Below the pieces are notes generated by a model that was given only the letters and a program-made list of their open reading frames with translations, searched no databases and was not told where the DNA came from. This document shows, piece after piece, positions 8,663-19,400 of a DNA stretch of 64,000 nucleotides. A program made the position numbers and the translations under genes. The DNA lies in IMG/VR virus record IMGVR_UViG_3300032236_000879, positions 19,247 to 83,246 of that record, one strand, 5' to 3'. Positions within the stretch are counted from its first letter, which is position 1. Each line of letters begins with the position of its first letter. Origin of the DNA: a virus.

Positions 8663-11600
8663 ATGACACAAGACGTAGTAAAAACAGTAGGACCTATAAA
8701 ATCTTCAAAACCAGATGTCGGTGGTGCTGCTACAAAAAACTTTCCGGTGTTCGGTATTGTGAAAGATAATATTGATCCTACGCGATCAGGTAGAATCAAA
8801 GTATTGCTAGCTGATAAGATACCGAACAATTCAGATGATGCATCAAATTGGGTAACAGTTAGTTTCCTCTCTGACTTTTTCGGTAAAATAGATAGTGCTG
8901 CTGGAACAGGAAAAGACGATCACGGCACATATAAATCAAACCCTACTTCATATGGACAATGGCATGCTCCTCCTGATATCGGGACAAAGGTAATCTGTAT
9001 TTTTGTTAATGGAGACCCTAATTATGGATTTTATATTGGATGCGTTCCGGAAGCAGAGACACTTCATATGGTTCCTGCGATTGGTTCATCTGATAATATT
9101 ATAGCAAACGGCGGTGAGGCACAAAGCTACGGCGGTGCAACTAGATTACCGGTCACAAATTTAAATACTAATAATGCTTCTAATGCAGATAGTCCTAATT
9201 TCAATAATAGTCCTCGCCCGGTTCATAGTTATTCTGCTACTATCATGAACCAGCAAGGTATCTTACGAGATCCTATTCGAGGTCCTATCTCATCTTCTGC
9301 ATCACGTGAAGCAGCATCTCGGGTAGGTTGGGGAGTATCTACTCCTGGTCGTCCTATCTATGAGGGAGGATATGATGATTCTACTGTAACTCAGAACTTA
9401 GATGCAAGCAAGAATGCACAATTAAAAGTTGTTGCTCGCCGGGGCGGACATTCTATCGTCATGGACGACGGAGATATCATCGGCAGAGATCAACTTGTTC
9501 GTATTCGTACTGCATTAGGACATCAGATTTTAATGAGTGATGACGGTCAGACATTGATGATCCTTCATTCTAATGGTCAATCATATATTGAGTTAGGTAA
9601 GGAAGGTACGATTGACATGTACTCTACTAACTCAGTGAATATCAGAACACAGGGTGACTTAAATTTACACGCTGACCGAAACGTCAATATTCATGCCATG
9701 GAGAATCTCAATATCCAAGCAAAGAATCTTCAGACTAATTCTGAAGAAAATACAATGATGCGATCAGGGTCAGACTTTAACGTGTCAGCTACAGGTAAAC
9801 TTACTGGTCTTGCGGGTGGACCTGTTGCTTGGGCTGCCGGCGGCGAAGCAAGTTTGGTAGGTGGCGGACAGACATTTGTTAATGGCAGTAAAGTAAATCT
9901 CAACAGCGGTTCTCCTAGCACGACTCCTGAAGCAGTCAAGCCTATCCCGTTGGTAGCACAAACGGATACACTACATGATCAAGAAAAAGGATTTGTCGCT
10001 GCACCAGGAAAGCTACTCACTATCGTATCTCGTGCCCCAGCACATGCCCCCTGGGCTAATGCAGGACAGGGTGTTGATGCTAAAACAAATCTTGATGCAG
10101 CAAGCCAACTTCCTTCAGCAGCAAGCCCGGCAGTTCAATCAGCTACTGCGACTGCCTCTAATAATGCAACTCCGCCCGCAGTAGCTACAGTTGCATCAGC
10201 GCCGTCGAGCGTACCGGCAGTTTCTGCTGCTATGGATAAAAATACTACAGCAGCAGCACTAGGTGCAGTAGCAACTTCAGCAGCAGCAGGGCCATTATCA
10301 GCAGCAGTAACTCAGGGTGCAGCAGTGGTCAATACTGCACAGGGACCTATCGCTGCGGTAGGATCATTTGCACAAACTGCATCTCAGCTTGCTGCGGGTG
10401 GAATATTAAAGCCTGGATCAGCTACGTTGGTAACAAGTTTAGTTCAGTCAGGTGCAAACATCACACAGGCGATGCCGTCATCATTGTTCACTGGAGCAGG
10501 TGGGGTACAAAATCTTACTAGCCTAGTACAAAATACTACAGCACAGGCTACATCTGTTGTCAATACCATGCAACAAGCACAGACTGCATTAGGACAGGTG
10601 GGAGCTATTACCGGTGCTGAATCTGCCACTCAAGTGACTGGCATGGTTACCGCTGCTGCAACTGTTGGGCTGGGTTCTACTATCTCTGCTATTCAACAAA
10701 CAACCACTACAGCATCTTCAGTGGCAAGTGGAGCTATTCCAATAGCCGGTATTGTAGGAGTCGAAGGCACAGTGACAGGTGCATTGAATTCTGCAACCGG
10801 TACACTAAACAGTGCTGCAACTACATTGACTAGTGCAGCAAGTGGAGCATTAAAAAACGCGACAGGTGCAGCAGGATCGCTCGCCGGAGTTGCAAACTCA
10901 TTGACCGGATCTCTGTCGGGTGCAGCAACAGGTATACTAGGGTCAGCAAAATCTGCATTGGGTGCGATTGGATCAGGGGCAGCCGCAGCAGGGTTAGCAC
11001 AATCTATTGGTGGATTGGGCGGAATTCAAAGTGCATTGACTGCAATGGGAAATGTTCCTAGCTTAGCTTCACTTATCAACAAAGCAGAAGGAGTAGCTGC
11101 ATCAGCATTTAATGCAGTAAAAAATTCATTCAAGCCACTACAAGCAGGTGTTCCGCAAAATCTAACACAAATCGCAAAAGAAAATGCTGCATCAGCCGCA
11201 GCGGTCGCGAGCCAGACCACACAAGCAAGTAGTAATTTGTTAAACTCTGTGGGGGCTATTGCTGGAAATGGAGCAGGCACTGGTATCTTGACAGGAGCAT
11301 TATCTGCTGCTACAAGTGCTATAGGAAGTGTAACAGGCGCAGTGAACACAGTCGGCGGCGCAGTAGTAAATGCATCTGGATTAAGTTCTATTGCAGGAAC
11401 AGTAGGTGGTATCACGAAATCAGTTGCATCATTGAACAATAGTGTATCAAGCATTACCGGAGGCATTACCGCTGCTACTAACAAGTTAAGTGCAACCGGT
11501 GGATTAGGAACTGCGGTAACTTCTACTATCAATAACCTATCAGGAGTTGCGGGCAGTGTGTCTAATGCAGTGACAGGTTCAGTGTTGAATACTACGATAG

Positions 11601-12442
11601 GTGGAATACAAAATGCTGTAAACAACGTGAGTGCAATAGCCGGTGCAGGAGCTACGATTGCATCAGGTGGAACGGCTGCATTAACAAATGCCGCATCAGT
11701 AATTCAGCAAGGAGCATCTGCTGCGGTATCCTCTGCTCTAGCGAGCGGATTGAGCAATCTTCCAGGAGGAATCAATACGGTCAATAATGTTGTGAACCAA
11801 GCAGCAGGAGCAGTAAATTCTATTCCAGGAACTGGAGCATTGACTGGTGCGATCAAGACAGCACAGACCGCAGCGATGAATGGATTATCTTCATTGACAA
11901 GTACATCAGGTGCACTGACTGCTGCTACGAGTGGTATAACCGGAGCATTAGGTGGTGCAGCAAGCCAGTTAGGTGGACTGACTGCATTAGCATCTGCTGG
12001 ACTACCGGTAGGTGCAGTTGCACAGCTACAATCCTCTATTGCCTCGCTCACTAGTGGAACACCGGGGGCGATTTCTCTACCTACTGTAGGATTCAATACC
12101 ACAGACAGAGGATCAATCACAGCACAGATCACATCTACTCTAGGTGATCCAGGTATTCCAACTCCGAATTTAGTCGGGTCTATCCCTGAAGCTACTAAAT
12201 CGGCAGTTGATGATGCTAAACAAAAGGCTGAACAAGAGTATCAGGCTGCTGGTGCTGCATATGATGCAAAAACCGCAGAAATAAAAGTACTACTAGATGC
12301 ATACAAAAAACTAGATGCAACATTACCGCCGGGCGATCCTGCAATCGATGCAGCTTATAAAAAGTATCATGATCTCTATTATGGAGCAGAGTATGCTGCA
12401 ATAAAGAAACGCTACTTCGATGCGGTAAAAGCTACAGTATAA
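8663..12442 (+). CDS. gp5: gp5-like baseplate central spike (no lysozyme domain), with long Ala/Gly/Ser/Thr-rich extension
   Basis: 1,259 residues. Residues ~28-130 are a gp5/VgrG-type OB-fold (FPVFGIVKDNIDPTRSGRIK, GTKVICIFVNGDPNYGFYIG). Residues ~240-385 are the spike beta-helix with the repeating pattern VNIRTQGDLNLHADRNVNIH. T4 gp5 has a lysozyme domain between these parts; here the segment is short with no glycosidase motif, so peptidoglycan cutting must be done elsewhere. From ~450 to ~1180 the sequence is almost only Ala, Gly, Ser, Thr, Val, Leu, Asn and Gln in hydrophobic alternation. A charged, probably helical C-terminus ends it (KQKAEQEYQAAGAAYDAKTA). The spike pierces the outer membrane when the tail contracts; the role of the extension is unknown. 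Confidence 0.83.
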   Translation: MTQDVVKTVGPIKSSKPDVGGAATKNFPVFGIVKDNIDPTRSGRIKVLLADKIPNNSDDASNWVTVSFLSDFFGKIDSAAGTGKDDHGTYKSNPTSYGQWHAPPDIGTKVICIFVNGDPNYGFYIGCVPEAETLHMVPAIGSSDNIIANGGEAQSYGGATRLPVTNLNTNNASNADSPNFNNSPRPVHSYSATIMNQQGILRDPIRGPISSSASREAASRVGWGVSTPGRPIYEGGYDDSTVTQNLDASKNAQLKVVARRGGHSIVMDDGDIIGRDQLVRIRTALGHQILMSDDGQTLMILHSNGQSYIELGKEGTIDMYSTNSVNIRTQGDLNLHADRNVNIHAMENLNIQAKNLQTNSEENTMMRSGSDFNVSATGKLTGLAGGPVAWAAGGEASLVGGGQTFVNGSKVNLNSGSPSTTPEAVKPIPLVAQTDTLHDQEKGFVAAPGKLLTIVSRAPAHAPWANAGQGVDAKTNLDAASQLPSAASPAVQSATATASNNATPPAVATVASAPSSVPAVSAAMDKNTTAAALGAVATSAAAGPLSAAVTQGAAVVNTAQGPIAAVGSFAQTASQLAAGGILKPGSATLVTSLVQSGANITQAMPSSLFTGAGGVQNLTSLVQNTTAQATSVVNTMQQAQTALGQVGAITGAESATQVTGMVTAAATVGLGSTISAIQQTTTTASSVASGAIPIAGIVGVEGTVTGALNSATGTLNSAATTLTSAASGALKNATGAAGSLAGVANSLTGSLSGAATGILGSAKSALGAIGSGAAAAGLAQSIGGLGGIQSALTAMGNVPSLASLINKAEGVAASAFNAVKNSFKPLQAGVPQNLTQIAKENAASAAAVASQTTQASSNLLNSVGAIAGNGAGTGILTGALSAATSAIGSVTGAVNTVGGAVVNASGLSSIAGTVGGITKSVASLNNSVSSITGGITAATNKLSATGGLGTAVTSTINNLSGVAGSVSNAVTGSVLNTTIGGIQNAVNNVSAIAGAGATIASGGTAALTNAASVIQQGASAAVSSALASGLSNLPGGINTVNNVVNQAAGAVNSIPGTGALTGAIKTAQTAAMNGLSSLTSTSGALTAATSGITGALGGAASQLGGLTALASAGLPVGAVAQLQSSIASLTSGTPGAISLPTVGFNTTDRGSITAQITSTLGDPGIPTPNLVGSIPEATKSAVDDAKQKAEQEYQAAGAAYDAKTAEIKVLLDAYKKLDATLPPGDPAIDAAYKKYHDLYYGAEYAAIKKRYFDAVKATV

Positions 12443-12445
12443 ATA
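12438..12445 (+). promoter_or_regulatory. late promoter octamer (exact TATAAATA) before gp25
   Basis: An exact T4 late consensus octamer overlaps the stop codon of the spike gene. The predicted start at about 12451 leaves a 12-nt leader with AAGGA before the ATG at 12463. Confidence 0.7.
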
Positions 12446-12462
12446 CTACAAAGGAATGATCA

Positions 12463-12966
12463 ATGCCGCAATACGTAGGATTTAGTACTCAAAATGCATG
12501 TCTACCAAGAAGCACTAACATGCAACTCAATAGTTCTATGGGTTCTAGTGTAAGCATCAACGGACTCAACATCAATGGTTACGGAATTCCTACTGGATAT
12601 GGCGGAATCGGGAACTCATTGATTTCTGGAAAGAAGTTTACTCTAACTGATAGTCAACTAGTGATTCGAGATTTTCTAAACGCATTGAATATTCCTCTAG
12701 GATCAGTTGTCGGTCAACCCGGAATAGGCACCTCGCTCTGGTCATTCTTGTTCGAACCTAATACTATAGATGTTCAGACACAACTTGAACTTGAACTTCG
12801 CAGGGTTGCTGCTCAGGATCCTAGAATCGATCTTAATCTTGTGCAGGCTTTTCCGCAAGAAAACGGTATCCTTGTAGAAATACAATTTTCAATAGTGCCT
12901 TTCAATAATCCACAAACTTTAAATGTATTCTTTAATCAGCAAACATTAGTTGCTGCTCCGGTATAA
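12463..12966 (+). CDS. gp25: gp25-like baseplate wedge protein
   Basis: 167 residues with the gp25/GpW family fold: VIRDFLNALNIPLGSVVGQP, GTSLWSFLFEPNTIDVQTQL, ELRRVAAQDPRIDLNLVQAF, then a beta strand motif ILVEIQFSIVPFN. gp25 is the conserved sheath-initiator and wedge component beside gp6. T4 gp25 has 132 residues; the extra length here is a Ser/Asn/Gly-rich N-terminus of about 45 residues. AAGGA precedes the ATG. Confidence 0.93.
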   Translation: MPQYVGFSTQNACLPRSTNMQLNSSMGSSVSINGLNINGYGIPTGYGGIGNSLISGKKFTLTDSQLVIRDFLNALNIPLGSVVGQPGIGTSLWSFLFEPNTIDVQTQLELELRRVAAQDPRIDLNLVQAFPQENGILVEIQFSIVPFNNPQTLNVFFNQQTLVAAPV

Positions 12967-12989
12967 CAAAAATCCACTTTTTTGATAAT

Positions 12990-12997
12990 GATAAATA
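12990..12997 (+). promoter_or_regulatory. late promoter octamer before gp6
   Basis: GATAAATA in the 55-nt gap between gp25 and gp6. The predicted start at about 13003 gives a leader of about 19 nt with a weak AAGAG Shine-Dalgarno before the ATG at 13022. Confidence 0.65.
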
Positions 12998-13021
12998 TAT
13001 TCATATCAAAAGAGTATAATT

Positions 13022-16000
13022 ATGGCAACAAGTACTAGACAATCTGCATTATTTGGACTGAATGACTGGAAGACATTCTATCAAACATATAATCAGGCCG
13101 ATTTTCAAAGTTATGACTATGAAACCCTGCGCAAGGCTTTCATCGATTATCTACGTCTGTACTATCCTGAAACTTTCAACGACTACACCGAATCTTCTGA
13201 ATTCATCGCATTACTAGATGTTATCGCATTCATGGGTCAAGGTCTTGCTTTCCGCGATGACCTAAATGCTCGTGAAAATTTTATTGATACTGCTGAACGT
13301 CGTGACTCAGTTATCAAGCTCGCGAACCTCGTGAGTTATACACCGAAAAGAAATCTTGCCGGTCAAGGATACTTAAAAGTAATCAGTGTTTCAACAACGC
13401 AAAATATCACTGATATCAACGGCATGAATCTAGGCAATCAGACAGTTCTTTGGAATGATCCGGCTAATGCGAACTGGCTAGAACAGATGAATACGATCTG
13501 GAATGCTGCAATGATCAATACACAAAGGATTGGCAGACCAGGCAACACGACTGATATTTTAGGTGTTACTACGAGTGAGTATGCATTACAGATTCCTACT
13601 ACATCACTTCCGATCATTCCGTTCACTTCTAATATCAATGGCATGAACATGAACTTTGAATTAGTGAGCGTATCAACTATCGGTGAAGATTATGTTTACG
13701 AGATTCCTCCTGCACCTTCAGGTCGTTTCAACATGCTATATCGTAATGACAAGTTAGGATTCGGATCTCCAGAAACAGGATTCTTCTTCTACTTCAAGCA
13801 AGGTTCTCTACAGAATTATGACTTCACCCTTCAGCAACAAGTTGCTAATCAAAATATCGGTATTGGTACTATCGAAGGGGTGAACAACACTGATACATGG
13901 TTATATCAGATCAATAATAATAACACACGGACCTTATGGAAGCAAGTAGATAATATCTACGCTGATGCGTATCTACAGACTGAAACATCTGGAAGAAAGA
14001 TTTTCTCAGTAAACTCAGGATTCAATGATACTGTTTCATATATATTTGGTGATGGAGTATTTTCTGCGATTCCATTAGGAAATTATAGAGCATATGTTCG
14101 TGCAGGAAATGCGTTGACATATACTATCGATCCTAATGAGATGAACAATGTCACTATCTCGTTTACATATATTGATAGAACAGGTAAACCTCAGACCTTG
14201 ACTATCGGACTAACACTGACATTAGTTGTGAATAATGCACAGGCTCGTGAAACCCAGCAAGACATCAAGCAACGTGCACCTACTCGCTACTATACACAAA
14301 ACAGAATGGTCAATGGTGAAGACTACAATAACTTCCCGTACACGCTGTATAGTTCAATCATCAAGTCTAAGGCGCTGAATCGTTCTTCGATTGGAGTATC
14401 AAAGAACTTAGATTTACTTGATCCTACTGGCAAATACTCAAGCACTAATTCTTTTGGTAGTGATGGTGCACTATTCCAGAGTGATGTGGAAGGATTCTTG
14501 AATCTAACTATCACGAATTCTAGTGACATTATTTCATTCTTCACGAATAATTTAGCTGCGGTACTTGGACTGAATAGTGCCAATCAATATTATGTACAGA
14601 ATTATCCTAGATATCTAATCACGGATCCTGCAACAACCCCAGCATCTCAATTTGTATATTGGAAAACAAGCACAGTTGATACTAGCACAGAATCAGGTTA
14701 CTTTTATAGTGTGCTCGGTGCCCTAGAATCTCCGCTTTCGGTAGGAACATATTCTTCTACTAATCTAAAGTATATAACAACAGGAGCGTTGTGTAAATTC
14801 GTCGCTCCTATCGGTTATTACTTTGATCCTAATAATCGTTTAATCCCCGGTATTCCAGGATCAGGTGATTCTACTTATATCTGGACAACTGTTCTCAATG
14901 TAGCAGGTGATGGCAGTAATAATAATCAAGGAACGTTTGCTAATGGAACAGGCCCAATAAAGATCAGCGGGTATCTACCTGACGGTGTTATCTTGACCAA
15001 TGTCATTCCTGTATTTGACAATAATATTCCTGCTGCGGTAATTCAAGAATGTGTTCTGAGAATGGAGCTACAGCAGAACTTTACATTAGAATTTGACAAC
15101 TCATTGTTGATTACACAACAACGTTGGTCAGTAGGTAAATATAATAATCCAAATTATTTTGTAAAGTTTACATCTACTGGTGTCAATATGTATACTATCA
15201 CATACAGAGCATTAAACTATTATTTTGGTTCTGTTGCAAGCACTAGATTTACTATGAATAACAATGAGATAGTATATGATCCTTATTCGGGTAAGATCAT
15301 TCAAGATTTCGTGAATATTCTTTCAATCAATACCCAACCTAATTCAACACAAGCATTGGGTAAAGATTATAAGATAAATGTCATAGGTCAAACAACACAG
15401 AGCGATGGTTATGTGAATGATTTTGAAGTACAAGTTGCAGCTACAGATGTAAACAACAGACAACTACTATTGAATCCAGATTTTTTCAGTGAAGTGACTG
15501 GATATGTTTCAGGTGGCACCAATACAGGAATCTATGTTTTCTTTGAAACAGTCATTGATCCTCTAAATCTGTCACGCCAATACATTATTCCTACGACTGA
15601 TGTTGTCTATGTATATCCTACTTTGAGTCAGATCGAAGTAGTGAAATATGATTATCCTTTAGGACAATTGTTTTATGCATATAGCGATGGGATTTTTTAC
15701 AAGTCAGTGCAAGATTATACGGTCGTAACTCCATCTTATATTATGACTCCGCAACCACAATATTCAGTATTGCCGGGTCGTCAGGGACTATCCTTCCAGT
15801 ACAGACATAACTCTAATAACACAAATAGAATTGATCCTGTCACTACGAACATCATTGATCTATATGTGGTGACTCAATCATACTATACAGCATATCAAAA
15901 TTATATTCAAGATACTACCGGTACTGTTCCTGAACCAAATCGACCAACGATCAATGAACTTAGCCAAGACTACGGACAAGTTCAAGATTATAAAATGCTA

Positions 16001-16402
16001 TCAGATGCAGTGATCTTAAATAGTGTTGTGTTCAAGCCGCTGTTTGGTCCAAAAGCTGAACCTGCACTTCGTGGTACTATCAAAGTTATCAAGATGAGCA
16101 GTACAAGCGCAAGTGACAGCGAAATTAGAAGTGCAGTACTGACTGCTATGAATACATATTTCAATGTTAACAATTGGAACTTTGGTGATACTTTCTACTT
16201 CTCAGAATTAAGTGCTTATCTACATGCACAGTGCGGTGATTTGATTAGTTCTGCGGTTCTTGTTCCTAATGACCCAAATAAAAGATTCGGAGACTTATAT
16301 GAAATCAAATGTTTACCCTATGAAATTTTCGTGAACGCAGCAACATCAAATGATATCGTAGTCGTAGCGGCTCTTACACCCGCAGAACTTCAAATTGCAT
16401 AA
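13022..16402 (+). CDS. gp6: gp6-like baseplate wedge protein
   Basis: 1,126 residues. The N-terminus matches the gp6/J-family signature: YDYETLRKAFIDYLRLYYPE, FNDYTESSEFIALLDVIAFM, RDDLNARENFIDTAERRDSV, LANLVSYTPKRNLAGQGYL. gp6 forms the continuous inner ring of the baseplate that changes shape on contraction. It is nearly twice as long as T4 gp6 (660 aa); the added part is beta-rich and Asn/Tyr/Thr-rich. It stands directly after gp25, the conserved order in contractile systems. Confidence 0.93.
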   Translation: MATSTRQSALFGLNDWKTFYQTYNQADFQSYDYETLRKAFIDYLRLYYPETFNDYTESSEFIALLDVIAFMGQGLAFRDDLNARENFIDTAERRDSVIKLANLVSYTPKRNLAGQGYLKVISVSTTQNITDINGMNLGNQTVLWNDPANANWLEQMNTIWNAAMINTQRIGRPGNTTDILGVTTSEYALQIPTTSLPIIPFTSNINGMNMNFELVSVSTIGEDYVYEIPPAPSGRFNMLYRNDKLGFGSPETGFFFYFKQGSLQNYDFTLQQQVANQNIGIGTIEGVNNTDTWLYQINNNNTRTLWKQVDNIYADAYLQTETSGRKIFSVNSGFNDTVSYIFGDGVFSAIPLGNYRAYVRAGNALTYTIDPNEMNNVTISFTYIDRTGKPQTLTIGLTLTLVVNNAQARETQQDIKQRAPTRYYTQNRMVNGEDYNNFPYTLYSSIIKSKALNRSSIGVSKNLDLLDPTGKYSSTNSFGSDGALFQSDVEGFLNLTITNSSDIISFFTNNLAAVLGLNSANQYYVQNYPRYLITDPATTPASQFVYWKTSTVDTSTESGYFYSVLGALESPLSVGTYSSTNLKYITTGALCKFVAPIGYYFDPNNRLIPGIPGSGDSTYIWTTVLNVAGDGSNNNQGTFANGTGPIKISGYLPDGVILTNVIPVFDNNIPAAVIQECVLRMELQQNFTLEFDNSLLITQQRWSVGKYNNPNYFVKFTSTGVNMYTITYRALNYYFGSVASTRFTMNNNEIVYDPYSGKIIQDFVNILSINTQPNSTQALGKDYKINVIGQTTQSDGYVNDFEVQVAATDVNNRQLLLNPDFFSEVTGYVSGGTNTGIYVFFETVIDPLNLSRQYIIPTTDVVYVYPTLSQIEVVKYDYPLGQLFYAYSDGIFYKSVQDYTVVTPSYIMTPQPQYSVLPGRQGLSFQYRHNSNNTNRIDPVTTNIIDLYVVTQSYYTAYQNYIQDTTGTVPEPNRPTINELSQDYGQVQDYKMLSDAVILNSVVFKPLFGPKAEPALRGTIKVIKMSSTSASDSEIRSAVLTAMNTYFNVNNWNFGDTFYFSELSAYLHAQCGDLISSAVLVPNDPNKRFGDLYEIKCLPYEIFVNAATSNDIVVVAALTPAELQIA

Positions 16403-16404
16403 AA

Positions 16405-16412
16405 GATAAGTA
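16405..16412 (+). promoter_or_regulatory. late promoter octamer placed 5 nt before the ATG of the giant gene (leaderless geometry)
   Basis: GATAAGTA is followed by TATAC and then the ATG at 16418. With T4 spacing, position +1 is the A of the ATG. No Shine-Dalgarno is visible upstream. The same GATAAGTA variant recurs at 63501. Confidence 0.55.
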
Positions 16413-16417
16413 TATAC

Positions 16418-19400
16418 ATGGCTAGAATTAGAACACTTAATTTTCTTCCAGAGGTTTTTCAAACTCCTCCTAACGCTCAGTTTTTGGCAGCGACATTAGA
16501 TCAACTCGTAAATTCTCCCAACGTCGCTAACGTTCAAGGTTATGTGGGAAGTAAGTTTGGCACCGGCGTCAATGCTACAGATGCTTATGTGCCCGAACCT
16601 ACTAAAGCTCGTGTTGACTATCAGTTAGATCCTGCAGTGGTCTTCACCAAACCAAACGAAACGACTGCAAATGATTTTGTGACTTATCCTGGAATCCTTG
16701 ATGCTATTAAATTAGCAGGAGGAATCACAGATGATAACAGCAAGTTGTTCACTAGCCAATTTTATTCATGGGATTCATTCACTAACTTAGATCCATTGAT
16801 TAATTTCAATCAGTACTATTGGCTACCGGATGGTCCTCCTGCAGTAACAGTTGCAGCTTCTACTATATTCTCCAAAGAAGCCTTTGTTGTAACTAGTAAT
16901 ACCAATTCATATAGTATTGTAAGAGAAGGTTCTACTACTTCAAATGCTAATCCTCCGATCACCTTATTGAGAGGAGGTACATATACTTTTGCAGTCAATC
17001 AGAATACCCGATTCTGGATTCAAGGGGCTCCGGGCATATCAGGTTATAGTCCAACCCAGCCTAATCAACCGGTTCGTGATGTTTATGGTGTAACGAATAA
17101 CGGAGTAGAAACTGGATTTGTGACATTCGAAGTTCCGCTGAAGAATGCACAGGATGAATTTAATTTTCCAAATACTGTGAATGTCGATGTGATCAGTACT
17201 ACATCATTTGATAACATCAATGGTCAGTTCGTTAATTCATTTGCAGGCATCGACGGTATCACATCACTATTAGGATTGACTGTTGCATTCTACAACACGC
17301 CGCAAGAAATCGCATACATCTCTTCCTACTACGGTGAGACCTCGTATGATACAAACGATCCTGCGTTAGTTCCTCCGGCTACGCTTTCTATTGCTAGCTG
17401 TAATACGAGCGCATTCACCCTTGCATCAGGAAATACTAGTGGTTTGGTTGTAGGTGGTACTGTAACTTTCACGGGAACAGTATTCGGTGGAGTCAATCCT
17501 GGTCAAGTTTATTTTATCAATAGCATTCCTAGCTCTAATTCATTCACTATCGCAACTTCATTGAATGGTCCGACCCTAACCCTGACTGCTGCATCAGGCA
17601 GCATGACTGCAAACGTCAATCAGGGCTTGTATGAAGATGGATATAATGCAAACATTAATACAACATTCTTCACTGTAACCTATATCGGTGATCCTACTAA
17701 TCCAATCATTCGACTAGTACCGTCAGGTGCGATTCCGTCAAACACGAAGATCGTGCCCGTATATGGAGTAGAGTGGAACAATAGACCATTCTATCTAGAT
17801 GTTGCCAACAATCTAGAATTGATTCCTTATATTAGTGCTCCGCTTGATGTTCTTTACTATCAGGATGGAACTGATCCTAATAAAGTGGGAACTATTCACC
17901 TAATCGAAAGCAATCTTAATAATACTATCGACGTTGATCTACAGATCCTAGGTAAAAAGAATTATACTGCTCCAAATGGGGTTGTATTCACTAATGGGTT
18001 GAAAGTAGAATTTGACGGCGACGTTATTCCTACAAGTTATCTGACTGGACAATACTATGTTCAGGGTGTAGGTACAGCCATCGAATTAGTAAATGTAGAG
18101 ACTCTCGTTGTTCCGGAAAAGTTCAGTGAAGGTGAATATATCGCATGGGATGTAACAAGCTGGGATATCGGAAATTATGACATCAGCCTTGACATTCCAG
18201 TGCTTGCTGATTATATTGTAATTGCGCGTAATGCAATCAGCAAGAATGCATGGGCACGAAGCAATCGTTGGTTCCATATTGATGTGATCAATGCAACTGC
18301 AAAATATAATAATGATCCTACTATTGTCACAACGTATGCAACTGCTGCCAATAAAGCAGCAAGACCTATTATTGAATTCTATCCGAATCTAAAACTGTTT
18401 GATTCTGGTGCTACTGGTGTAAATCCAGTAGACTTTATTGATACTACCAATACTGATGCGCTCTCGACTGTTCCCGGATCAGTCGCATATTATCCGGATG
18501 TTCAAGTGTATTCGACTGCATCTGCTACTATTACTGCTAGCCCTACGACTCCTGTCTCTGCCGGTTCATTCGTTGTAGGAAACACCTACCAAATCAGTAC
18601 ATATGGTACAACGACTGACTGGAATGCGATTGCTGGAACTTCATATCAAAACTACGCAGTAGGAAGCAGATTTGTGTGCGTGAATGCGGGTTCTGGTAAT
18701 GGTTTTGCAGTACCATTGGCAACATCAACTACTATCACAGTTGCAGCAAGTGCACTTAATGGTACACTTGCTGATTATATGTTTATTGCTGACTCTACTG
18801 GTATATTACCTGCTAATTCACAGATCACTAATATTTCAGGAACAACTACATTAACATTGACAGTAACTTGGGCAATTCCTCAGAATGTTGTCGGAGCATC
18901 AGGCGTAATTCTATATGCGAGTGATACTACTGTCAATAACTACGGACTATTTCCGGGCGCTCGTGTTATCTTTGCAGGAGATAGTGATCCTAACGTAAGA
19001 AATAAAATCTATGTTTCTAATTTCTCTGTGATCGCACCTTCTACTACACCAACCATTACTTTGATTGTAGCAGAAGATGGTATAATCGGACCAGACACAC
19101 AAACAGTAATAACCCGGGGTTATACAAATGCTGGATTGAGTTACTGGTTTGATGGCTTATATTGGAATCAAGCACAGCAGAAAGTATATTTGAACCAAGC
19201 TCCAAAGTTTGATGTATTTGATGCGAACGGTGTAAGCTTCGGAGATAGCACAGTATATCCTAGCACGACTTTTGCAGGCTCTAAGTTATTTGCTTACGGT
19301 CTAGGGACAGGAACTAAAGACCCTGTTTTAGGGTTCCCGATTCGTTATAGTTCAGTATCTAACCTAGGGGATATCAGCTTTGATGTCTCGCTAAATTCTG

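Noticed and set aside
10444-11625. Long minus-strand open frames (61 and 199 residues) opposite the spike gene
   Set aside because: They arise from the Ala/Gly/Ser/Thr codon bias of the sense gene, have Pro/Val-rich improbable composition and no binding site.
11704-12132. Minus-strand 142-residue open frame
   Set aside because: Same shadow effect of the low-complexity sense region; no promoter or Shine-Dalgarno.
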